Part shown: positions 33,974 to 43,331 of the stretch, one piece after another
Layout of the letters: each line of letters begins with the position of its first letter
How positions within the stretch are numbered: the first letter of the stretch is position 1
Assembly: GCF_036962705.1 (NCBI RefSeq)
Contig: NZ_JBALOQ010000016.1
Location: 77,123 to 141,122, forward strand
Origin: Ferdinandcohnia sp036962705
Lineage (GTDB): Bacteria; Bacillota; Bacilli; Bacillales; Bacillaceae_L
Direction: 5' to 3'
Length of the DNA: 64,000 bases
The notes under the pieces: model-generated
Told to the model about the DNA's origin: nothing
The model's input: the letters and a program-made list of their open reading frames with translations, nothing else
Databases searched by the model: none
Program-made: the position numbers and the translations under genes

Positions 33974-35227
33974 TTATTCAAGTTCAGAAATTAATGCCTC
34001 AATCTCGTACTTCATTGGGTCAAGCTTTAAGAGGTCCTTAAATACTTCGATTGCCTCTTGTCTTTTACCGTCTTCGATTAAGAAATAACCAAACTCTTCT
34101 AAAAACTCTGGAGTTTCTTTAAAAGAAGTATATGCATGACGGTAATGGTTTAATGCATCCGAATATTGTTCTAATTTATTTTTTGCAAGGCCGAGATCCC
34201 ACTCGAATCGTTCATCATACTCACCATAGCTCATTACGGATTCAAGGGACTCCACGACATCCTCAAATCTTTCTTCACGAATGAGAAACTTTGAAAGCTG
34301 CAAAGTTGCTTCTACATACCCTGGGTCAATTGCTACAGCTGCACGAAGATATTTTTCCGTATTTTCCTTATCACCTAGCATCATAGATATTTTTCCAGCG
34401 TAGAAAGTCAGTTCTTTGTTTAATGATTCAACCTCAAGCCCTTCTAATAATACTTTTAAGCTTTCCGAGAAGCTTGCTTCTTCTTCATATGCCTTTGCAA
34501 GATATAGATAAAGAGAACCAAAGTCCGGATCAAGTTCCTTTAGCCGATCAAGAACTTCAATTGCTTTTTTATAATATTTCGCTTGATAAGCGGTAACACC
34601 AAAACCAAACAACGTATTGCTATCTTCTTGTTTTTTGATGGCTTCCTCATAATACGGAAGAGCTTCTTCAAATTTACCTGTTGTACTAAAGCTTTCCGCA
34701 ATTCGTCCGTTGACATTTACACCTGCAATTTCGTCATTTTCCTGCAATACCTTCTCATAATAAGGGATACTTTTATTGTATTCGCCATGACTTGAATACA
34801 ATTCGGCTAATGCAAAATCTATGATTGTTTCATCTTCTGATTTTTCCTTTGCTAACAGAAGCTTCTGCTCACTAACCTCATATAAACCCTGCATTTGGAA
34901 TAAATCAGCTTGTAAAACTAGGGATTCTAAGTATACGGGGTCATCCTCGGCAATTTGTTCTAAGATATCGATTGCTTCCTCTTCCATATCAAGGTCAATC
35001 ATGATTTCTGCTAAAAAAACAAATAATTCGCCTTCGTCAGGGTATCGTGATATTAATTCTTCAACGATTTCTTTTGCATCCTCTACAAAGCCCCATTTAA
35101 AATAATTCTCAGCGATTGTGTATTTCTCATCATCATTTGAGTATTCTCTAAGCTTTTTTAAGGCTTTGAGCCCTTCTTCTACCTTTCCATCTTCTACTAG
35201 CTGAATTGCATCCTCTATTCTATGCAT
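33974..35227 (-). CDS. ypiA: TPR-repeat protein YpiA
   Basis: A 417-residue cytoplasmic protein built of about ten to eleven tetratricopeptide repeats (for example GEYNKSIPYYEKVLQENDE, GKFEEALPYYEEAIKKQED, YKKAIEVLDRLKELDPDFG), highly acidic. TPR arrays form protein-binding scaffolds. The position upstream of ypiB and downstream of aroA is the B. subtilis order and the length is close to YpiA (423). Partner proteins are unknown. Confidence 0.85.
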   Translation of the reverse strand: MHRIEDAIQLVEDGKVEEGLKALKKLREYSNDDEKYTIAENYFKWGFVEDAKEIVEELISRYPDEGELFVFLAEIMIDLDMEEEAIDILEQIAEDDPVYLESLVLQADLFQMQGLYEVSEQKLLLAKEKSEDETIIDFALAELYSSHGEYNKSIPYYEKVLQENDEIAGVNVNGRIAESFSTTGKFEEALPYYEEAIKKQEDSNTLFGFGVTAYQAKYYKKAIEVLDRLKELDPDFGSLYLYLAKAYEEEASFSESLKVLLEGLEVESLNKELTFYAGKISMMLGDKENTEKYLRAAVAIDPGYVEATLQLSKFLIREERFEDVVESLESVMSYGEYDERFEWDLGLAKNKLEQYSDALNHYRHAYTSFKETPEFLEEFGYFLIEDGKRQEAIEVFKDLLKLDPMKYEIEALISELE

Positions 35228-35247
35228 GATTTATTAACTCCTCTTAT

Positions 35248-36186
35248 CTATCTCTCATTCACCAATACGTCCTTATCATAGGAAGATACAAAGTAACCAG
35301 GTTTTTTCACTTTACATTCATTACCAAAACCGGAACGAAAATATACCTTAGCGTCTACTTTTGTAAAATTCCCCTTGTGCACGGTGATAGTAGGTATAAG
35401 ATTATGATAATCGAGAGTTGGCTTTTCATCAACTGAATAGCTTATTGAGTCATGTTCATATAGATTGTAATTGAGTTCTCCACCAACGCGAATATCGCCC
35501 TTATCAGGGTAGATCCCAATCTTTTTTAACATATCAATGGATAGTGGCTCATCATCACTTGGGCAAACCGGGATTGTCGGTATTCGATTATCCTCGGTAA
35601 TCTCCCTCCAAATCATTTTCTGTCGACTGTTATTAAAAACGGCTTTTTCTTTCATCTTCCACTCTGGGATGATTGGAATTTGATAGGAATGGTAAGATTC
35701 CCTAATCCAGCCCCATGGTACCTTGTATAAATCATCGACTTTGTTAATTGTGACGATAATAACGGGAATTTTTTTTCGCCTACATTCAACAAGGAAAGCT
35801 GGCGTTAAGCTTTCAAGTGGAATACGGATGCCTAAATAATAGTCAATTGGGGTGTTTAATAGATAATGTCTTGTTTTCTTTAGTGTATTGGCAATTTCAT
35901 TTTCATGTTTCACGTCACTCATAACAAGTAAGGTTGTACAACCTTTTTGTAAATAATTTTCAGTCATTTCATTTTTAAAAGATTGAAATGATTGTTCCTT
36001 CGTGAAGGAATAGTTCATCATGACATGTCCAGGTGTTAATAAATATTGTGACAAGTTCGTTTTCATAAAAGAAAGTCTTTTTAGGCTTTCGTTCATATAA
36101 TCAATTCGTTGATTTTTTATAAGAATTGAGCAGGTAACGACCTTATTATTCTTTAGGACATTTGCTTTTTCTAATATATATGGCAT
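35248..36186 (-). CDS. Uncharacterised protein with a degenerate amidohydrolase-like N-terminus
   Basis: I do not recognise this 312-residue protein as a named family. Its first 75 residues follow the order seen in composite-domain amidohydrolases: a strand with ILIKNQRIDYM, then SQYLLTPGHVMMNYSF where active enzymes have LTPGxVDxHxH. The metal-binding His-x-His is absent here (MNYS). Later blocks GCTTLLVMSDVKHENEI and YLGIRIPLESLTP could be barrel strands. A catalytically dead amidohydrolase is therefore inferred. Start 36186 has GGGGGAGG four bases upstream. It is wedged between aroA and ypiA, where B. subtilis has no gene, and probably co-transcribed. Confidence 0.7.
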   Translation of the reverse strand: MPYILEKANVLKNNKVVTCSILIKNQRIDYMNESLKRLSFMKTNLSQYLLTPGHVMMNYSFTKEQSFQSFKNEMTENYLQKGCTTLLVMSDVKHENEIANTLKKTRHYLLNTPIDYYLGIRIPLESLTPAFLVECRRKKIPVIIVTINKVDDLYKVPWGWIRESYHSYQIPIIPEWKMKEKAVFNNSRQKMIWREITEDNRIPTIPVCPSDDEPLSIDMLKKIGIYPDKGDIRVGGELNYNLYEHDSISYSVDEKPTLDYHNLIPTITVHKGNFTKVDAKVYFRSGFGNECKVKKPGYFVSSYDKDVLVNER

Positions 36187-36276
36187 CCAACCTCCCCCTT
36201 CGCTTTTAGTGTACAATCTTCTTAAGACAAGCTATGCGAAAAGTAGAGGTTGTATGTTAGTTATTCATATAAACGC

Positions 36277-36309
36277 TTAAAAACCCATGGAATTTCGTTT
36301 CCATGGGTC
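36277..36309 (-). terminator. Terminator after aroA (end of the aromatic supraoperon)
   Basis: The stem ACCCATGGAA / TTCCATGGGT is followed by TTTTTA on the minus strand, nine bases after the aroA stop. Confidence 0.85.
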
Positions 36310-36317
36310 TAAAATCA

Positions 36318-37616
36318 TTAATTTTCTTCTATTAAAAGATTAAGATGTTCAAAAAAGCTTGGGTATGATACAGAAATAGATTCAGAATCTGAAAGTGACA
36401 CTTCACCATTTGCAATACAAGCTGCAATAGCAAGCATCATACCAATTCTGTGATCCCCATGACTATGTACTTTGCCACCAGTCAATTGTTTCTTTCCACC
36501 ATATATAATCATCCCATCATCTGACGGTTCAATTTCTGCACCAAGTATAGAAAGCTCACCAACAACTGTATCAATTCGATTTGTTTCCTTTACTTTTAAT
36601 TCCGCTGCATCTTTGATAACCGTTTTTCCTTGTGCTTGGCTAGCTAATAGGGCAATTACTGGAATTTCGTCAATAAGACGTGGAATAATGTCACCACCGA
36701 TTTCAATCCCCTTTAACTCTGAGGTCCGAATTGTTAAGTCTGCAATTGGTTCATTATTCTTGATTCTTTCATTTTCAATCTGAAGACGAGCTCCCATCTG
36801 AACTAAAACATCAATTATCCCAGTTCTTGTTGGGTTCATTCCAACATTTTTTAACGTTATTCGACTGTTTGGCACAATCGCTCCTGCAACGAGGAAAAAT
36901 GCTGCAGAGGAAATATCTCCAGGAACTTGTATATTTGTCCCTCTCAGCTTCTGACCACCTTTTAACTTAACAGTAAGCCCGTCCTCTTCAACTTCGCAAC
37001 CGAAGGCACGTAGCATGCGTTCTGTATGATCTCTCGATTTATGTGGCTCAGTAACAGTAGTAGTACCATTAGCATTTAAACCTGCTAAAAGAATCGATGA
37101 TTTCACTTGTGCACTTGCTACAGGAGAAACATATTCAATTCCATGTAAAGAGCCACCACGAATCGCTAATGGAGTAAAATTACCATCTTCTCTTCCGTCA
37201 ATTTTAGCCCCCATTTGTCGAAGTGGCTCAGTAACACGTTTCATTGGTCTTTTTGCAATTGACTCATCACCAATTATGCAAGTATGAATAGGCACTCCAG
37301 AAAGTAGACCTACCATTAATCTAGTGGTCGTTCCTGAGTTGCCAGTATCTAATACTTCAATTGGCTCACTTAGTCCATCGAAGCCTGCTCCCTCGATTTC
37401 GATATGATCCTTGTCCTGTGTAATTTTTACACCTAATTTTTCAAAACAGCTAATCGTACTTAAACAGTCATCCCCTAGCAAAAAGTTATCCACAAGCGTT
37501 TTTCCTTGTGCGATGGCTCCAAGCATAATCGAACGATGGGATATCGATTTATCCCCGGGAATATCAATTGATCCATTTAAACCTGCAATATTTGTACGTA
37601 GCTTTAGTGAATCCAT
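36318..37616 (-). CDS. aroA: 3-phosphoshikimate 1-carboxyvinyltransferase (EPSP synthase, class II-like)
   Basis: Sixth step of the shikimate pathway, joining phosphoenolpyruvate and shikimate-3-phosphate. The 432-residue protein has GDKSISHRSIML, LDTGNSGTTTRLM, and the class II markers RPMKR (R-x3-R), SAQVK and NPTR, which in the literature go with low glyphosate sensitivity. In B. subtilis nomenclature this gene is called aroE. It is the last biosynthetic gene of the supraoperon, after tyrA. Confidence 0.96.
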   Translation of the reverse strand: MDSLKLRTNIAGLNGSIDIPGDKSISHRSIMLGAIAQGKTLVDNFLLGDDCLSTISCFEKLGVKITQDKDHIEIEGAGFDGLSEPIEVLDTGNSGTTTRLMVGLLSGVPIHTCIIGDESIAKRPMKRVTEPLRQMGAKIDGREDGNFTPLAIRGGSLHGIEYVSPVASAQVKSSILLAGLNANGTTTVTEPHKSRDHTERMLRAFGCEVEEDGLTVKLKGGQKLRGTNIQVPGDISSAAFFLVAGAIVPNSRITLKNVGMNPTRTGIIDVLVQMGARLQIENERIKNNEPIADLTIRTSELKGIEIGGDIIPRLIDEIPVIALLASQAQGKTVIKDAAELKVKETNRIDTVVGELSILGAEIEPSDDGMIIYGGKKQLTGGKVHSHGDHRIGMMLAIAACIANGEVSLSDSESISVSYPSFFEHLNLLIEEN

Positions 37617-37646
37617 ATTACCACCCCTATAAAACAGTTTTTTCGA

Positions 37647-38759
37647 TTATCCATTATACGTATCGTAACTTGTCTTGCTTTCGATACATACCTTAGCCTT
37701 CTGACGATCTTCATCACTTTGGAAGCTAATTCTAAGCACTCCATAGATTTCTTCTCTTGTCTCAATAATTCTGATATTTGTAATGCTAATTCTTTCCTGT
37801 GCGAGAAGTCCAGTAATTTCAGAAACAATACCTGGATAGTCCGGAATATCAACATATAAATCATAGAAGGAAGGGATAGCACCTTTTGCACGTGTAGGAA
37901 GTCCATCACGAAAATTTTTGGCATCCAGAAAATAATCATAAATATGATCTCCATTGCCATTAGCCACGAAATTACGGATTTGTTCCATTTCGTCAATCCA
38001 TTTTTCAAAAAGATCTAGCAATACATTCCGATTTTGCAATAAAATATCACGCCACATTGATGGATTACTAGATGCGATTCTAGTAATATCTCGAAAACCA
38101 CCTGCTGCTAATGGACGGACAAGCTCATTTACCTTATCATATTTTTGAGCTTGATGAACAAGACTTGCAGCCACAATATGTGGAAAGTGGCTAATCACAC
38201 CCGCGACACGGTCATGCTCTTCTGGAGTCATAATTACAAAATTTGCTTTCGTTCCTATTAATAAGGCTTTTAACTGTTCAACAGCTAATTTACTTGAATT
38301 GACCTCATCATGAGGGGTAAAAATATAGAATGCATTTTCAAATAAATGTTCCTTTGCAGCAACTACCCCGCTTTTATGGGAACCAGCCATCGGATGTCCA
38401 CCGACAAATGTTACACCAAGATTTCCAAAAATGGATTCTGCAATTTGTACGATTTGTTGTTTCGTACTTCCCACATCTGTCACAATGACATCATTTTTTA
38501 GTTCATAGGAACTAAGTTCATGTATAATGTCAACGGTTTGTTTGACCGGAACCGATATAAAAATATAGTCACATGTATGTACGACTTCCTCTAACTCAAA
38601 TACAGCTTCATCAATCACTTTCAATGTTTTGGCTAGTAGTGATGATTCTTTATTACTGTCAAAACCGTAAATGAGCGCATCAGGATGTTCTTTCTTAATT
38701 GCTAGCGCGATTGAACCTCCAATTAAGCCAAGTCCAATCACAAGCACATTTACCTTCAT
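37647..38759 (-). CDS. tyrA: Prephenate dehydrogenase with ACT domain
   Basis: Makes 4-hydroxyphenylpyruvate for tyrosine. The 370-residue protein has an NAD-binding motif VIGLGLIGGSIALAI near residue 7, FVGGHPMAGSHKSG, and a C-terminal ACT regulatory domain (about 296-366, VDIPDYPGIVSEITGLLAQERIS) likely to bind tyrosine or another aromatic acid. It lies between hisC and aroA; a hairpin follows hisC just upstream. Confidence 0.96.
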   Translation of the reverse strand: MKVNVLVIGLGLIGGSIALAIKKEHPDALIYGFDSNKESSLLAKTLKVIDEAVFELEEVVHTCDYIFISVPVKQTVDIIHELSSYELKNDVIVTDVGSTKQQIVQIAESIFGNLGVTFVGGHPMAGSHKSGVVAAKEHLFENAFYIFTPHDEVNSSKLAVEQLKALLIGTKANFVIMTPEEHDRVAGVISHFPHIVAASLVHQAQKYDKVNELVRPLAAGGFRDITRIASSNPSMWRDILLQNRNVLLDLFEKWIDEMEQIRNFVANGNGDHIYDYFLDAKNFRDGLPTRAKGAIPSFYDLYVDIPDYPGIVSEITGLLAQERISITNIRIIETREEIYGVLRISFQSDEDRQKAKVCIESKTSYDTYNG

Positions 38760-38785
38760 TTCATCACCACCGAATATAGAAAAAC

Positions 38786-38813
38786 ATAATGGGGGTTACG
38801 TTCGACCCCCATA
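38786..38813 (-). terminator. Hairpin between hisC and tyrA
   Basis: ATGGGGGT / ACCCCCAT (8 bp, TCGAACGT-type loop) lies within four bases of the hisC stop. The minus-strand downstream sequence is ATGTTTTTC, a modest T-run. It may partially terminate or stabilise the trp-hisC transcript inside the supraoperon. Confidence 0.65.
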
Positions 38814-38816
38814 GTC

Positions 38817-39914
38817 TTAGTTCTTTTGATTTTTTAGCATTTCTGTAAGTAATGCTATGAGTTCACTATTTTGTTCCTCTGTGCCAACTGTGATTCGAAC
38901 GCTAGTTGGATAGCCTAAAGCATTTCCAGAACGAACAATGAAGCCTCGCTCCAATAAATAGTGAAACACATCGTCCCCAGGTTGTTCAAAATTAATCAAG
39001 ATGAAATTCCCGAAAGATGGAAAATAAGATAAATCATTTTCCTCACAGAATGTATAGAATTGCTGCATGCCATTTTTATTTTTTTCAACATAGGCTGCAA
39101 TGAAATCTTGATCATCCAATGCAGCAGATGCTGCTATCTGACCAACACGATTTGAATTAAACGGCTGACGTACAGGTTCAATTTTGTTAATAAAATCTTG
39201 ATTTCCGATGGCATAACCTACACGTAGTCCACCCAATCCATATGCCTTCGAAAAAGTTCTTAAAATGAGAAGATTTGGATAGTCATTTAAAAGGGCAACT
39301 GTATTCGGATAATCCTGTTCATTTGCTGCAAACTCATAATAAGCTTCATCCATAATAATTAGAACATGACTTGGAACTTGTTTTAAAAAGGCATGAAGTT
39401 TTTCTGAGCTCACATACACTCCTGATGGGTTGTTTGGCGAGCATACCCACACAATTTCCGTATTCTCATCGATTTGCCCGAGCATTCCATCAAGGTCGTG
39501 ATGGCCATCAATTAGCTCAACCTCACGAACCTCAGCTCCTTCAATAATGGCATTATGCTTATACTGAGAAAATGATGGATTCGCCATTACTGTATTTTTT
39601 CCAGGCGCAAGTAATGCAGTTGTAATAATATGAATGACATCATCAGACCCATTACCAAAAAGAAGCTGTGTGCCATCTACACCTAAATGCTTTGCAAGCT
39701 TTTCTCTTAATTTTGTTGCATAGCCATCAGGATAAATTGCAAATGTATCTAAGCTGTTTTTTACTGCTTCCTTTGCTTTGTCTGAGCATCCATATGGATT
39801 TTCATTTGAAGCTAGTTTCACAATTTTTTCTAATCCATATTCCCGTTTTACTTCTTCAATTGGTTTTCCTGGTTGATATGGTTTTAGATCTAATAGCTGT
39901 TCCTTGATATTCAT
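38817..39914 (-). CDS. hisC: Histidinol-phosphate / aromatic aminotransferase
   Basis: A PLP fold-type I aminotransferase of 365 residues with SNENPYGCSDKAKEAV, CSPNNPSG, DEAYYEF and the PLP lysine in RTFSKAYGLGGLRVGY. In Bacillus the aro-linked HisC serves both histidine and tyrosine/phenylalanine synthesis. It follows trpA by 6 bp, so it is co-transcribed with trp genes. Confidence 0.95.
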   Translation of the reverse strand: MNIKEQLLDLKPYQPGKPIEEVKREYGLEKIVKLASNENPYGCSDKAKEAVKNSLDTFAIYPDGYATKLREKLAKHLGVDGTQLLFGNGSDDVIHIITTALLAPGKNTVMANPSFSQYKHNAIIEGAEVREVELIDGHHDLDGMLGQIDENTEIVWVCSPNNPSGVYVSSEKLHAFLKQVPSHVLIIMDEAYYEFAANEQDYPNTVALLNDYPNLLILRTFSKAYGLGGLRVGYAIGNQDFINKIEPVRQPFNSNRVGQIAASAALDDQDFIAAYVEKNKNGMQQFYTFCEENDLSYFPSFGNFILINFEQPGDDVFHYLLERGFIVRSGNALGYPTSVRITVGTEEQNSELIALLTEMLKNQKN

Positions 39915-39920
39915 CTCAAG

Positions 39921-40739
39921 CTACACCTCTTGATTGTTGATAGGATTTAATACTTCACTTACAAAATTTTTGAAATGGAATAAGGCGGTGGCTCTTGTTT
40001 CTTCATTCACTAATTCAGGTAGATATTCTTCAATCTTTTGGATGAGGGCACTTCCCATGATTACCCCATCGCAATGGTCCTTAAGTGCTTCTACCTGAGT
40101 AGAATTGGAGATACCAAACCCGACTGCTACAGGTACATGACTATAGCGTTTTACCTCTTGTAAAAATGAGTATACCTCATTATTCAGTGAATTTCGAACA
40201 CCTGTAACACCAAGGGACGATACGCAATATAGGAACCCTTGTGCATGTGAGGCGATTTTTTCAATTCGACTTGAAGAGGTTGGTGCCACTAGAGAGATAA
40301 ATTTCAGTCCCTCGTTCTCGCATTTTCTTCTGAGGTCTTCACTTTCCTCAAAAGGAAGGTCTGGTACAAGTAATCCGTCAATACCATTTTGTCGCGCTAA
40401 AGCGAAAAAGTTTTCTTCTCCTAATTGTAGCACAGGATTATAATAGGTAAAGATAATTACAGGAATTTTTAACCCTTTTTTTCTCATTTTCGCTACGAGA
40501 TTCATCGAATTTTCCAATGTAACCCCATTTTTTAATGCCCGTGCAGAGGCTCTTTGAATAACAGGTCCATCTGCTAATGGGTCAGAATATGGAATTCCTA
40601 GTTCAAGGATGGAAGCGCCTGCCTCTTGTAAGGAAAGCGCGATTTCAATTGTCACATCTGGATGTGGATCACCTGCAACGATAAAAGGAATAAATAATTT
40701 TTCAGCCTTGGGTAATCGGTTCGTAAAGGTTGTGTTCAT
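39921..40739 (-). CDS. trpA: Tryptophan synthase alpha subunit
   Basis: Cleaves indole-3-glycerol phosphate to indole, passed to TrpB. The 272-residue TIM barrel shows LELGIPYSDPLADGPVIQ with the catalytic Glu and Asp regions, YCVSSLGVTGVR and AVGFGISN. The ribosome-binding site GGAGGAG lies inside the 3' end of trpB, with which it overlaps by 38 bp, favouring coupled translation. Confidence 0.96.
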   Translation of the reverse strand: MNTTFTNRLPKAEKLFIPFIVAGDPHPDVTIEIALSLQEAGASILELGIPYSDPLADGPVIQRASARALKNGVTLENSMNLVAKMRKKGLKIPVIIFTYYNPVLQLGEENFFALARQNGIDGLLVPDLPFEESEDLRRKCENEGLKFISLVAPTSSSRIEKIASHAQGFLYCVSSLGVTGVRNSLNNEVYSFLQEVKRYSHVPVAVGFGISNSTQVEALKDHCDGVIMGSALIQKIEEYLPELVNEETRATALFHFKNFVSEVLNPINNQEV

Positions 40740-41934
40740 TAGTAGCTCCTCCTTCTTCTAGGTACGTCATGAGTGAGTGGACATCTTTGTCACCTCGACC
40801 GGACAAACAAACGAGAATAGATTCTTCTGGTGACATTTCTTTCGCCATTTGGATTGCTTTTGCCATCGCATGTGCAGATTCAATTGCCGGAATAATCCCT
40901 TCAACCCGAGTTAGCATTTGTAAGGCATCAATTGCTTCTTTATCTGATATACTTTCATATTTAACTCGTCCACTATCGGCAAGATAAGCATGTTCAGGAC
41001 CAACTCCTGGATAATCTAGTCCAGCAGAAATGGAATATGGTTCAGTAATTTGACCGTGCTCATCCTGAAGCAGATAAGTGAGTGAACCATGGATGACTCC
41101 TTTTGTTCCTTTCGTAATCGTTGCTGCATGTAAGGATGTGTCAACACCCTTACCAGCTGCCTCAGCACCAACTAAGCGAACATCGTCTTTTAAAAACGGA
41201 TAAAACATACCCATCGCATTACTTCCCCCACCTACACAGGCAACAACTGCAGTTGGCAGCTCGTTTTCACGCTTTAGGAATTGTTCTCTTGCTTCATCAC
41301 CAATAATTCGTTGGAAATCACGGACCATTTTTGGATATGGATGGGGACCTACAACCGAACCGATCATATAGTAGTGATCCTCACAATGCTGCACCCAGTA
41401 ACGAATTGCTTCGTTTGTTGCATCCTTCAATGTTTGGTTACCACTAGTAGCTGGAATTACCTCAGCACCTAAAAGTCTCATTCGGAATACATTAAGCTTT
41501 TGTCTTTCAATGTCCTCCACACCCATGAATACCTTACATTCCAAACCAAATTTAGCTGCAACTGTCGCAGCAGCTACACCGTGCTGACCAGCTCCTGTTT
41601 CAGCGATAATTTTTTTCTTTCCCATTCTTTTTGCAAGGAGAGCTTGACCGATTGCGTTGTTGATTTTGTGAGCTCCGGTATGGTTTAAGTCCTCACGCTT
41701 CAAGTAGATTTTAGCTCCGCCAAGTTCTTTCGTTAAATGATCAGCATATGTAAGTGCTGTTGGTCTGCCTGAGTATTCTTTTAAAATACGAATATATTCG
41801 TTATGAAACTCCTCATCTCGGTATGCTTCTTCCAACGCTTCTTCGATTTCTTCTAATGGCTTCATCAATGTTTCAGGGACAAATTTACCCCCAAAATCAC
41901 CGAATCTACCATTTTCATTTGGTACGTTCAACAC
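40702..41934 (-). CDS. trpB: Tryptophan synthase beta subunit
   Basis: PLP enzyme joining indole and serine. The 410-residue protein has GRFGDFGGKFVPETL at the start, the PLP lysine in NHTGAHKINNA, ETGAGQHGVAAA and the GGGSNAMGMF phosphate loop. The start is GTG at 41934 with GGTGG upstream inside trpF; it overlaps trpF by 20 bp. Confidence 0.97.
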   Translation of the reverse strand: MLNVPNENGRFGDFGGKFVPETLMKPLEEIEEALEEAYRDEEFHNEYIRILKEYSGRPTALTYADHLTKELGGAKIYLKREDLNHTGAHKINNAIGQALLAKRMGKKKIIAETGAGQHGVAAATVAAKFGLECKVFMGVEDIERQKLNVFRMRLLGAEVIPATSGNQTLKDATNEAIRYWVQHCEDHYYMIGSVVGPHPYPKMVRDFQRIIGDEAREQFLKRENELPTAVVACVGGGSNAMGMFYPFLKDDVRLVGAEAAGKGVDTSLHAATITKGTKGVIHGSLTYLLQDEHGQITEPYSISAGLDYPGVGPEHAYLADSGRVKYESISDKEAIDALQMLTRVEGIIPAIESAHAMAKAIQMAKEMSPEESILVCLSGRGDKDVHSLMTYLEEGGATNEHNLYEPITQG

Positions 41935-42571
41935 ATTTATCCACCCATTTCTCTATAGTTTGTATGATGGTGTCATCTTTTTTACCTTCAAGTTCAATTC
42001 CACTGGAGATATCAAATCCATCAATTTCATAGCTAAGAAGTTTTTCGATATTGTTCGAATCGATTCCGCCCGCTATGAAACAAGGAACACCTTGAATTCT
42101 TGCTTCCTGCTGATAATACGGGATGGATTTCCAATCAAATGAAACACCAGAGCCACCCCACATATTCGCAACCTTTGTATCAATGACATATCCATCAGCA
42201 ACACCAGCAAACTCCTTCATCTCCTGAATACCTTGCACATCATGATGAATAACCTTCCATACGTGTAAGCCCGTTTTGTTCTTTACTTGTTGAATAAAAT
42301 CAACCGATTCTGTACCGTGGCATTGAATAACGGATAATGAGACTTTTGCCAATACCGCTTCTATTTCTATTAGGTCCGCATTCACAAAAATCCCGACCGT
42401 TTTTTTATCACGCATATTTACTTTATTCAACCAGTTGTTTACATCAACTGGATTAACTTTACGTTTACTATTTGCAAAAATAAAACCGATATAATTAGCT
42501 CTGCTTTTTGCAACTACCGCTACATCCTCAAAAGATTTATTCCCGCAATATTTAATGAGAGGTTGTGGCAT
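41915..42571 (-). CDS. trpF: Phosphoribosylanthranilate isomerase
   Basis: Isomerises phosphoribosylanthranilate to CdRP. The 218-residue TIM barrel shows LIKYCGNKS at its start, ANYIGFIFANSKRKV, QCHGTES and AGGIDSNNIEKL. The ATG at 42571 is preferred over an upstream one because the GGAGAGG site lies before it. It overlaps trpC by 20 bp. Confidence 0.94.
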   Translation of the reverse strand: MPQPLIKYCGNKSFEDVAVVAKSRANYIGFIFANSKRKVNPVDVNNWLNKVNMRDKKTVGIFVNADLIEIEAVLAKVSLSVIQCHGTESVDFIQQVKNKTGLHVWKVIHHDVQGIQEMKEFAGVADGYVIDTKVANMWGGSGVSFDWKSIPYYQQEARIQGVPCFIAGGIDSNNIEKLLSYEIDGFDISSGIELEGKKDDTIIQTIEKWVDKCVERTK

Positions 42572-43331
42572 GTGGAACCTCTCCAAACATTTGCTTAATC
42601 CCGATTCCAGGGGACTTTGCGCGCATAAAAGCTTCTCCGATTAAGGCAGCCTTTGCTCCATAACGAATGATGTCTTTAATATCCTGCGTAGTGTGAATTC
42701 CACTTTCACTTACGACAAGACTTTCTGAAGGAGCCTCCTTCGCAATTTCTTCTGTATGGATAATTGAAGTTTCAAATACTTTTAAATTCCGATTATTGAT
42801 GCCAAGAATTTTCGGGGTAAATATGCTGCAAACCTGTTCCACTGTATCCCGTGAATGGACTTCAACTAAACACTCTAAGCCCCTTTCATAGGCCTCACAA
42901 TAATACTCATGTAATTGATTGGGGGCTAACGCTTCCCCAATTAGCAATATAGCATCCGCCCCGATTTTTTCACTTTGTTTGATTTGCTTTGCATCAACAA
43001 TAAAATCTTTACGTAACACAGGGATGTTAACTTTTTTCTTAATATCCATTAAAAATTTTATTGAACCTTGAAAAAATGGTTCATCTGTTAAAACTGAAAT
43101 GGCATCTGCTCTTGCTTCCTCGTATTCAGCTGCGATGGAGACAGGATGAAAATCCTCGCGTATTACACCCTTTGATGGTGATGCCTTTTTCACCTCAGCA
43201 ATGATGCCCAGTGAACGATTTGGATTAGAAAGTGCATCATATAATGACTTTCTTTCAATCACACAATCAATTTCAGGATAGTTTATGCTTTCCACTTCTT
43301 TTTTCTTTTGTTCAAGGATTTTATTTAGCAT
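42552..43331 (-). CDS. trpC: Indole-3-glycerol phosphate synthase
   Basis: Closes the indole ring from CdRP. The 259-residue TIM barrel carries AEVKKASPSKGVI, PVLRKDFIVD, LLIGEALAPNQL, GINNRNLKVFE and VSESGIHTTQDI, all standard motifs. It overlaps trpD by 11 bp and trpF by 20 bp within trpEDCFBA. Confidence 0.97.
   Translation of the reverse strand: MLNKILEQKKKEVESINYPEIDCVIERKSLYDALSNPNRSLGIIAEVKKASPSKGVIREDFHPVSIAAEYEEARADAISVLTDEPFFQGSIKFLMDIKKKVNIPVLRKDFIVDAKQIKQSEKIGADAILLIGEALAPNQLHEYYCEAYERGLECLVEVHSRDTVEQVCSIFTPKILGINNRNLKVFETSIIHTEEIAKEAPSESLVVSESGIHTTQDIKDIIRYGAKAALIGEAFMRAKSPGIGIKQMFGEVPHATTSH

Noticed and set aside
37604..38008. 134-codon frame inside tyrA
   Set aside because: It lies in another frame of tyrA, which has full family motifs; the translation shows no known pattern.
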